Origin: Methylobacter sp.
GTDB lineage: Bacteria > Pseudomonadota > Gammaproteobacteria > Methylococcales > Methylomonadaceae
Length of the DNA: 5,141 nucleotides
Reading direction: 5' to 3'
NCBI GenBank assembly: GCA_028714995.1
Contig: JAQTLI010000254.1
Location: 1 to 5,141, forward strand
A program made the translations under genes and the position numbers. Shown here one piece after another: positions 1 through 5,141 of this stretch (positions within the stretch are counted from its first letter, which is position 1; each line of letters begins with the position of its first letter). The notes below the pieces were generated by a model. The model ran no database searches. It was not told the DNA's origin and saw nothing but the letters and a program-made list of their open reading frames with translations.

Positions 1-1458
1 CATATTGAAAAAATCATAGGCGTGAGCTTTTTTAGCATAGGCGGCCAAAAAGGTATTGGTGCCGAACATGATGGTAGCGCCGATTTCATAAGCGATTTCT
101 GGAATGACCGCGAAATGCAGAGGCGTCGGATAAAAGAAAGTGGTCATGCCGTGCAGTATCGGCAGCATAGTGCCGACGGTAAAGCCAAAGGAATGAAACA
201 TTGGCAGAAAGTTGAGTACCACATCCCTGGCATTAAAATTGATCCGCGCTTCCAGTTGTTTAAGGTTGGACAGAATATTGGCGTGGGACAGCACCACGCC
301 TTTTGGCGTGCCCTCAGAGCCGGAGGTAAATAAAACGACCGCCGGACTGTCAGGACTGTATTGGGTGTGTTTGTACCAGATATTCGCAGTTTTGCATTGC
401 ACCAGCGCCTGAAATTTGTCCCGTGCAGACAGGTGCTCAGCCAAGTCTTCCAGATAAACAAGTTGAACCTGTTCGCCTAAGTGGTCCGCTTCGACTTTTA
501 ACTTGCCTGCCTCTATAAAGCGGCGGGAAGTCAAAACGGTTTTGACTTGTGCCGTGTTGCAAGCGGAAATCATGCCGGCTGAACCGGTTGAGAAATTCAA
601 CATGGCCGGTACCCGGCCATAAAGCTGCAAACCCAGAACCACCGACAGGGTTTTGGATGAATTGGGCAAAAAAACCCCGATATTTTCCCCCTCGGCCGTA
701 ATCTTATTTAAGGCGTTGCCGATAGCAATGGTGCGGGTAATTAAATTGTCATAGGATAATGGGATACGATCCAGATCTTTGGCAACAGTGTGTTTGCCTC
801 CGTGTATTTTGCGCGCTTCGAGCAGGCTGGCGAAAATGGTTTGCCGGTGATGACTGGTGGCAAACATCATTTCAGTCATGATATCCGTTAAAACGTGTCC
901 GCTGTATTTACGACGGTTTTTGCCGCTTAACTCTGGAGGAGGCGAAACGAAAGTATGCGGCAAAATCTGAATGGTGATTTTAGGAAATAAACGTAAACGG
1001 ACAACATTGCGCAAATAAGAGAAATGCGTGTATTCGGCGCCGTCAATGCGGATGGGCAGTATGGCAGCTTCGGATTTATCGGCGACCATGCCGGTGCCGT
1101 CGTAAATTTTCATCAACGAACCGGTCACCGTAATGCGACCTTCAGGGAAAATAACGGTGCGGGTATCGCGCTGCAAATGATGAATCAAATCCTTCAGTGA
1201 TAAAGGATGGGTCGGATCCATTCGAAATACATGGGATAAGCCCAAAAATGGCTTTAACCACCAGCGCTCGGAAATCTGGGTATTGATGGCAAAAGTGATG
1301 TCATCGGGTAAAAATACGCCCAGCAGTAATGGATCCAGAAAAGAAGTGTGATTGGATATAATCAGGACACGTTTTCCGGCTTTTTTGTAGTTGTCCAGGC
1401 CTTTGACTTCAACCTTGTAAATCAAGGTCAGCAGCCAGCGTAAAGTTTTTTTCAGCAT
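1..1458 (-). CDS. aas: Aas: acyl-ACP synthetase / lysophospholipid acyltransferase (5' part, cut by window edge)
   Basis: Bifunctional inner-membrane enzyme. The N-terminal acyltransferase moves an acyl chain from acyl-ACP to the 1-position of lysophosphatidylethanolamine. The C-terminal AMP-binding half activates free fatty acid onto bound ACP. Visible are 486 codons without a stop, of about 720 in E. coli Aas. The acyltransferase HX4D motif is H37-TSFL-D42, and the FPEGR block is at residues 104-108, followed by ITVTGSLMKIYDG. The adenylating domain carries the ATP-binding loop TSGSEGTPKG at 378-387, then FLPMFHSFGF and the FGTNTF block near the edge. Residue order and spacing match my memory of E. 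coli Aas closely, including the start MLKKTLRWLL. The ATG at 1458-1456 follows a strong AAGGAGG site. The C-terminal ANL lid domain and its catalytic lysine lie outside the window. In E. coli lplT follows aas; whether it does here cannot be seen. No frameshift is visible. Confidence 0.95.
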   Translation of the reverse strand, partial: MLKKTLRWLLTLIYKVEVKGLDNYKKAGKRVLIISNHTSFLDPLLLGVFLPDDITFAINTQISERWWLKPFLGLSHVFRMDPTHPLSLKDLIHHLQRDTRTVIFPEGRITVTGSLMKIYDGTGMVADKSEAAILPIRIDGAEYTHFSYLRNVVRLRLFPKITIQILPHTFVSPPPELSGKNRRKYSGHVLTDIMTEMMFATSHHRQTIFASLLEARKIHGGKHTVAKDLDRIPLSYDNLITRTIAIGNALNKITAEGENIGVFLPNSSKTLSVVLGLQLYGRVPAMLNFSTGSAGMISACNTAQVKTVLTSRRFIEAGKLKVEADHLGEQVQLVYLEDLAEHLSARDKFQALVQCKTANIWYKHTQYSPDSPAVVLFTSGSEGTPKGVVLSHANILSNLKQLEARINFNARDVVLNFLPMFHSFGFTVGTMLPILHGMTTFFYPTPLHFAVIPEIAYEIGATIMFGTNTFLAAYAKKAHAYDFFNM

Positions 1459-1465
1459 TATGTTT

Positions 1466-1472
1466 CCTCCTT
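1466..1472 (-). promoter_or_regulatory. Strong ribosome binding site of aas
   Basis: Read on the minus strand this is AAGGAGG, seven bases before the ATG at 1458. It is a near-perfect Shine-Dalgarno sequence at good spacing and fixes the aas start. It contrasts with the two rightward genes of the window, which have no recognisable site of this kind. Confidence 0.85.
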
Positions 1473-1593
1473 GCACCATTTTAGCAGACATTAAAAAATG
1501 TCCGGAATGGGATTGTTGAATATCGTGCAATTGAATTATTTTAGGGATCTTGCTGCTTTAGTTTGTGGGATGGTAAGGAAAATTGTGTTGCGC

Positions 1594-1644
1594 AGTCATG
1601 CATCAAAAACATAGGCAAAGGTAGTAGAAATAATCAGCATGACT
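1594..1644. repeat. Perfect 8-bp inverted repeat, possible operator
   Basis: AGTCATGC at 1594-1601 is the exact reverse complement of GCATGACT at 1637-1644. The arm starts are 43 bases apart, close to four helical turns. The repeat lies 136 bases before the aas start codon and about 200 before the rightward gene. It could be a split binding site for a regulator or chance. The arms are too far apart and the flanks too poor in T for an intrinsic terminator. Confidence 0.35.
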
Positions 1645-1710
1645 ATTTGTAGCGTGCACTTTTATGCTAGCGTTATTATTAAGATCATAATAGAATCAGA
1701 AAAAGCTTTA

Positions 1711-1739
1711 TTGATATATATGTAGTATTGAGATAAAAA
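1711..1739 (+). promoter_or_regulatory. Candidate sigma70-type promoter for the small exported-protein gene
   Basis: TTGATA (1711-1716, five of six consensus -35 bases) is followed after 17 bases by TAAAAA (1734-1739, four of six consensus -10 bases). Transcription would start near 1746 and give a leader of roughly 95 bases. The surroundings are very AT-rich, so chance matches are likely. A competing choice is TTGAGA (1777-1782), 18 bases before TATTCA (1801-1806). Confidence 0.3.
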
Positions 1740-1788
1740 TAAGTCTTGATAGCAGAATCAATCGACTATTTGGTTTTTGAGACTTATT
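1738..1788 (+). repeat. Inverted repeat in the leader or operator region of the small gene
   Basis: AATAAGTCT at 1738-1746 is the exact reverse complement of AGACTTATT at 1780-1788. The pairing extends inward by three more pairs if two G-U pairs are allowed. A second small dyad sits inside it: TTGAT at 1746-1750 and ATCAA at 1757-1761. The left arm touches the candidate -10 box, and the right arm ends 52 bases before the start codon. It could be a 5' leader stem or a regulator site. It has no T-run after the right arm, so it is not a normal terminator. Confidence 0.4.
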
Positions 1789-1840
1789 ATGAATATAAAA
1801 TATTCAGGGCATTTCTGTCTTTAATTAAGTTAAAACTCAT

Positions 1841-2161
1841 ATGAAAATAAAAATTCTGATTCTCGCTATTCTAATGTTTGCGATGACGAGCCCTGTACAG
1901 GCAGAATACCAGCAGCAGCCTCCAGTAGTCTATCTGGTCGATATTATTTTATACCGACCATTTGCCCTTGTCGCTACACTTGCTGGTACAGCTGTTTTCG
2001 TGGGGATTAGTCCGCTTACGGCCCTTGCAGCTATTTCTCCACCGCACGACGCATTTGAAAAAACGGCCAATCTGTTAATCGTGCAACCGGCCAAATATGC
2101 CTTCGATCGACCTTTGGGTGTTTATTTCTCGGATGATGATGGAGAATATCGCCGTCATTAA
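1841..2161 (+). CDS. Small exported or membrane-anchored protein of unknown function (106 aa)
   Basis: I do not recognise a named family with certainty. The protein opens with a textbook signal peptide: MKIK, a hydrophobic run at residues 5-15 (ILILAILMFAM), and a VQA motif giving likely cleavage after A21. The mature part begins EYQQQPPVVYLVDII. It then has a second hydrophobic, glycine- and alanine-rich stretch at about 41-66 (FALVATLAGTAV...), which could be one membrane span. A PPHDAFEKTAN segment follows, then LIVQPAKYAFDRPLGVY and an acidic/basic tail (SDDDGEYRRH). The RP pairs in YRPFALVATL (38-47) and DRPLGVY (89-95) look like repeated family motifs. It resembles small hypothetical proteins of gammaproteobacteria, some of which I believe carry a doubtful 'multidrug transporter' label; nothing here supports transport. 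An in-frame TAA at 1826-1828 limits the start. There is no clear Shine-Dalgarno sequence. It appears monocistronic. Confidence 0.8.
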   Translation: MKIKILILAILMFAMTSPVQAEYQQQPPVVYLVDIILYRPFALVATLAGTAVFVGISPLTALAAISPPHDAFEKTANLLIVQPAKYAFDRPLGVYFSDDDGEYRRH

Positions 2162-2177
2162 AGAAGAGACTCTTCTT
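2161..2177. repeat. Palindrome at the stop codon of the small gene
   Basis: AAGAAGAG (2161-2168) and CTCTTCTT (2170-2177) are perfect reverse complements around a single A. As RNA this would be a seven-pair hairpin with a GAC loop, starting on the last base of the TAA codon. The stem is GC-poor, and only a broken T-rich stretch (CGACTTTATT) follows, so termination here would be weak. It may instead stabilise the 3' end of the mRNA. Confidence 0.45.
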
Positions 2178-2547
2178 CGACTTTATTCGAATAATATATC
2201 ACGGCAATCTTGCTATTTTGCGTTTGATGGGGTGAACATAATTTTATTAACATTTTCATTAATCTTGCCCGGATTTTACGGACACGCGATTAAGCGGCTT
2301 TTTATCATTAAAAGCTTCCTGGCTGATATAGCCTGATTTAGAGTGAAGCGTGCGGTTTAGCCAGATACTCAAAAAAGCCTATGGCTTATTGTCCTGTTCA
2401 TTCAAAACAGATTGAGAGCCGGGTAACACCGGCTTTTTTATGTGTGCTGTTTTCTCAGTCAGTCCCATCGTGTACCATGTAAGCATATCGAAAGTGTTCA
2501 CCAAATGCCGATAAGTCACTATGTACCAATATATAAATCAATAGTTT
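2162..2547. other. Intergenic stretch between the small gene and sbcC
   Basis: No protein gene can be supported in these 386 bases. The stretch holds the palindrome at 2161-2177, an AT-rich segment at about 2232-2262, and an inverted repeat CTGGCT (2319-2324) / AGCCAG (2359-2364). It also holds a short dyad AAGCC-TAT-GGCTT (2375-2387) and the terminator at 2417-2439. After that come about 100 bases that must contain the sbcC promoter, including a direct repeat TGTACCA at 2471-2477 and 2522-2528. An unannotated small RNA ending at the terminator is possible but unproven. Confidence 0.6.
2417..2439 (+). terminator. Rho-independent terminator upstream of sbcC
   Basis: The stem is AGCCGG (2417-2422) with CCGGCT (2429-2434), with loop GTAACA, running into six T residues (2434-2439). 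The GC-rich stem directly followed by the T-run is the classic layout for rightward transcription. The other strand has no T-run after the stem, so it works in one direction. It ends whatever is transcribed from the left, either the small gene with a long 3' tail or a separate short RNA. It also insulates sbcC, which therefore needs its own promoter between 2440 and 2547. Confidence 0.85.
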
Positions 2548-5141
2548 ATGAAAATACTTAATATCCATTTTAAAAACATCAATTCATTAGAAGGCGAAAG
2601 TCGGATCGATTTTGAGCAGGCGCCTTTTTCTGATACCGGTGTTTTTGCGATTACCGGCCCTAACGGATCGGGAAAATCAAGTATTCTGGATGCAATCACG
2701 CTGGGATTATATGGCGAGACTTTTCGTTTTGACCGGCCTGGCCGGCATGTGATGACCAAGCATACGGCGGAGTGTTTTTCAGAGATTGAATTTTCATTGG
2801 GCGGTGAAAAATACCGGTCAAGTTGGCATGTACAGCGGATAGGGGGAGATCCGGAGGGCGAATTAACGCATCCGGAAATGAAATTAATCCGCCTGAATGA
2901 TAATGAAGTATTAGCATCCATGCCCCAACAGGTGTGTTCACGGATTACTGAAATTACCGGCATGAGCTTTCGTAATTTCACTCGTTCAATACTGTTGGCA
3001 CAGGGCGATTTTGCTGCGTTTCTTAACGCGCTGGACAGCGAGCGCATGGATATTCTGGAAAAAATCATCAGCACTGATATTTATGCAGATTATAAAAAGG
3101 AAATTACAGAAAAAGCCGATAACGCACAAAAACGCCTGGAGCAGTTAAAACAGGATTTGGCATCTATACAGCTAATGGAGCCGGAAAAACTGGAAGCCTG
3201 TGAGCATGATTTAAGCGATTTTAATGATCAATATGCTGAGCTGCAGGATGAACAAAACAGTCTGAAGCAACAGCAAGCCGCGTTGAGAAATATTGTAGCC
3301 ATACAGGATCAGATTGCCGATCAGGAAAAAAAGCTGCAGGAAGTAAAAGAGCGGGCAGAAGGCAAACAAAAAACGCTGGCCAGGCTGGTGTCTGCTCAGG
3401 ACGTGTTAATTTTTAAGGATGATGTCAAGGCCATTAATGAAAAAAACCAGGATATCCAGCAGGGAAAAACAGCGCTGGCGGCTTTTCGGGGTGAGCTGAA
3501 GCAGATAGAAGATCTCATCGGCATTGATAAAACACCGCCTGAAGGATTGAGCAACAAATCGGTTACTGAGCAGAAAGAAACCATAGCTAAGATTAGGGCC
3601 ACGGTAGGACAACTTACTTCGCAACGGGAGGCAGAAGCAAGCCTTTTGCAGGCGTTGGGAATACAGGTTAACGACAAGAAATCAGGGCTTGCCACTATAT
3701 CAGCCTGGCTGGAGGAACATGCTGCCGATGAATCACTGTTGGAAAATTTTCCTGAAACAGGCAAATTAAAAAAGCTCAGGGCTGAATTGATTGAGTTAAA
3801 GGAAAAGCAAAAATCATCTTCCAAGTGGTCAAAAAACACCATTTCTACGCTGAAAAAAAATAAATTCACCATTGAACAGGAAAATAAAAAACAGGCCGAG
3901 TTAAAACACAAGTTGTCGGTTGAAGAAAAAGAACTTGAAGCGCTGGCGCAGGGCCATGATCTGGATGGAATTGAAGCGTTACGCGTAGAACAGAAAGAGC
4001 GGGTTAATGCCTTTCAGGAGCTAAACAGGCTGGCTCTGGCGAACCAGAATCTGTCATCAGGTGGTTTCAGTTTTTTCGGCAAATTTAGAAAAAAGGATGA
4101 GTTGGAGCAGGATGCCGATGAGCTTAATCTTGAGATTGAAAAGTTAAAACGGGACATAAGCAGGGAAGAAAATATTAAGCGCGCCCTGGATGGGGCTGTT
4201 TTTCGTGAAGCGCTGTTTAAAAAAATGACGGCAGACCGGCAGCATCTTGTTGATGGTCAGCCTTGTCCTTTATGCGGTGCTTTAGAGCATCCGTATGCCA
4301 AGCATGTGCCTGTCGAGACTAACTCTCAACAGGCATTGGCGGATCAGCAGGCCAAAATAAAAGCTTTAATGGTGGCCGTTGACAAGTTAGTGCAGCAGCA
4401 AAAGCAGCTTGAACAAAAGGTGGAAAAAAATCGAGCCAACCGGGATCAGCTGCAAAAGATCAATGCTCAGTGGTTAATGTTGTGCAATAAACTTAATATC
4501 GCGAGCAGCGAGCTGGATATCAATAACATAAGTTTGATGAAACACTTGTTAAAGGCTGAAACCAGCGAATTAAAAGACATTGGCATTCTGGCTGTTAAAT
4601 ACCGGAGCAAGCAGGATGGCATTGAAAAATTAAAGGCATTGATTGCCAAGAGCGAGGCTGCCTTGGAACAGTTGCAGGTGGACACGCAGAAGCTGGATTC
4701 CGAGTGGCAAGGGCGGCCTAAGGAGGAGATAGATTATGAATCCGCATTGGCTAAGTGTCAGCAGGAAGAAAAAGAGCTGGCAGATAAGGTTATTAAGCAG
4801 CTGACCCTGCTGGGCGAAAAAATGCCGGCTAAAGGCAAGGAAGATGCGTTGTATGATCGTCTTAATGTTCGGCGCCAGGATTATCACAACTATGCTTTCC
4901 GTCGCAAAGTATTAACGGAGGATCTGGAAGTACTGATGGCAAAAGAGGCGGCCTGTCGTCTAGAAATAACGGCGTGTAATGACAAGCTTGACCGTTATGG
5001 CAGTCAGTTGCGAGCGGAGGAAATCGTCGGTTTGCATTTGGCGCTGATTGAAAAACAGAAGCTGATTGCCGATAAGGAGCAACTTCTTGTGCAACAGGAA
5101 ATCGAAATCGGCGTGTTGCAGCAGGCGTTGCAGGAAAAAAT
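2548..5141 (+). CDS. sbcC: SbcC: SMC/Rad50-like ATPase subunit of the SbcCD nuclease (5' part, cut by window edge)
   Basis: With the SbcD nuclease, SbcC forms a cytoplasmic complex that opens DNA hairpins and trims blocked double-strand ends. Visible are 864 codons plus two bases without a stop. The N-terminus MKILNIHFKNINSLEGE is typical of the family, and Walker A is GPNGSGKS at residues 37-44. The Q-loop is in LLAQGDFAAFL (Q152), followed by ERMDILEKIISTDIY. From about 185 the protein is charged, Gln/Glu/Lys/Leu-rich coiled coil. It turns at the zinc hook C573-PL-C576 (GQPCPLCGALEHP) and returns as coiled coil to the edge. The signature motif, Walker B and D-loop are outside. With the hook at 573, the full protein should exceed the 1,048 residues of E. 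coli SbcC, perhaps 1,150-1,250 (inference). An in-frame TAG at 2542-2544 fixes the ATG. No Shine-Dalgarno site is visible. sbcD is not upstream, unlike the usual sbcDC order. Confidence 0.93.
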   Translation, partial: MKILNIHFKNINSLEGESRIDFEQAPFSDTGVFAITGPNGSGKSSILDAITLGLYGETFRFDRPGRHVMTKHTAECFSEIEFSLGGEKYRSSWHVQRIGGDPEGELTHPEMKLIRLNDNEVLASMPQQVCSRITEITGMSFRNFTRSILLAQGDFAAFLNALDSERMDILEKIISTDIYADYKKEITEKADNAQKRLEQLKQDLASIQLMEPEKLEACEHDLSDFNDQYAELQDEQNSLKQQQAALRNIVAIQDQIADQEKKLQEVKERAEGKQKTLARLVSAQDVLIFKDDVKAINEKNQDIQQGKTALAAFRGELKQIEDLIGIDKTPPEGLSNKSVTEQKETIAKIRATVGQLTSQREAEASLLQALGIQVNDKKSGLATISAWLEEHAADESLLENFPETGKLKKLRAELIELKEKQKSSSKWSKNTISTLKKNKFTIEQENKKQAELKHKLSVEEKELEALAQGHDLDGIEALRVEQKERVNAFQELNRLALANQNLSSGGFSFFGKFRKKDELEQDADELNLEIEKLKRDISREENIKRALDGAVFREALFKKMTADRQHLVDGQPCPLCGALEHPYAKHVPVETNSQQALADQQAKIKALMVAVDKLVQQQKQLEQKVEKNRANRDQLQKINAQWLMLCNKLNIASSELDINNISLMKHLLKAETSELKDIGILAVKYRSKQDGIEKLKALIAKSEAALEQLQVDTQKLDSEWQGRPKEEIDYESALAKCQQEEKELADKVIKQLTLLGEKMPAKGKEDALYDRLNVRRQDYHNYAFRRKVLTEDLEVLMAKEAACRLEITACNDKLDRYGSQLRAEEIVGLHLALIEKQKLIADKEQLLVQQEIEIGVLQQALQEK

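Larger units (their letters stand above)
1473..1840. other. AT-rich divergent intergenic region between aas and the small exported-protein gene
   Basis: There is no convincing coding sequence on either strand in these 368 bases. The stretch should hold the promoters of both divergent genes. It contains two perfect inverted repeats (1594-1644 and 1738-1788), a short AT-only dyad (TATTAT at 1674-1679 with ATAATA at 1687-1692), the direct repeat TAGCG at 1650-1654 and 1668-1672, and a candidate rightward promoter at 1711-1739. No convincing leftward aas promoter could be picked by eye. Confidence 0.7.

Noticed and set aside
22..461. Open frames of 66-105 codons on both strands at the left edge
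   Set aside because: They are shadows of aas, whose own frame runs open through the window edge with all expected motifs.
1478..1486. Extended -10-like motif TGCTAAAAT on the minus strand, upstream of aas
   Set aside because: Transcription from it would start inside the aas ribosome binding site (1466-1472), leaving almost no leader, and there is no -35 match at the right distance.
1789..1824. 11-codon open frame (MNIKYSGHFCL) just upstream of the small gene, as a possible leader peptide
   Set aside because: It has no ribosome site and no suggestive codon run; such short frames are expected by chance.
2097..2336. 79-codon open frame overlapping the 3' end of the small exported-protein gene, and a shorter GTG-started version from 2232 ending with LILPGFYGHAIKRL...
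   Set aside because: It overlaps the better-supported gene out of frame, the GTG has no properly spaced ribosome site, and the sequence matches no family I know. The hydrophobic look is what AT-rich DNA gives by chance.
2371..2390. Short dyad AAGCC-TAT-GGCTT flanked by A residues, resembling a leftward terminator
   Set aside because: The stem is only five pairs, and no leftward gene lies to its right that would need terminating.
2497..2525. TTCACC-17-TATGTA as an sbcC promoter
   Set aside because: Position is suitable but only four and three of six bases match the consensus, too weak to annotate. A promoter must exist somewhere between the terminator and 2548 if sbcC is expressed.
2538..4887. 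Several minus-strand open frames of 72-178 codons
   Set aside because: They lie entirely or almost entirely inside sbcC on the opposite strand. The sbcC frame carries Walker A, Q-loop and zinc-hook motifs, so these are shadows.

Overview
The window looks like ordinary bacterial chromosome, most likely from a gammaproteobacterium. The translated Aas resembles the enterobacterial bifunctional enzyme along its whole visible length. The small exported protein also has the look of proteins I associate with gammaproteobacteria, possibly including methanotrophs. That finer placement is a low-confidence impression and was not searched. Base composition is moderate in the genes and clearly more AT-rich between them.

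Layout: (1) From the left edge to 1458, on the minus strand, lie the first 486 codons of aas. It encodes a bifunctional acyltransferase / acyl-ACP synthetase that re-acylates lysophospholipids, and it is cut by the window edge inside its adenylating domain. (2) From 1473 to 1840 is an AT-rich divergent intergenic region with two perfect inverted repeats and a candidate rightward promoter. (3) At 1841-2161 (+) is a small gene for a 106-residue secreted or membrane-anchored protein of unknown function with a clear signal peptide. (4) From 2162 to 2547 is a gene-less stretch with a short palindrome directly at the stop codon of the small gene and a good rightward intrinsic terminator at 2417-2439. 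(5) From 2548 to the right edge (+) are the first 864 codons of sbcC. This is the SMC/Rad50-like ATPase subunit of the SbcCD nuclease, with Walker A, Q-loop, long coiled coil and the CPLC zinc hook. The ATPase C-terminal half lies beyond the edge.

The three genes do not appear to form one functional unit. aas is divergent from the other two, and the terminator separates the small gene from sbcC. Membrane-lipid repair (Aas) and DNA-end or hairpin processing (SbcC) are unrelated household jobs. I see no transposase, integrase, CRISPR array, toxin-antitoxin pair, tRNA or rRNA, and nothing that points convincingly to an undescribed system. The points most worth checking are the absence of sbcD just upstream of sbcC, the uncharacterised exported protein with its inverted-repeat leader, and the distance between that gene and the terminator.
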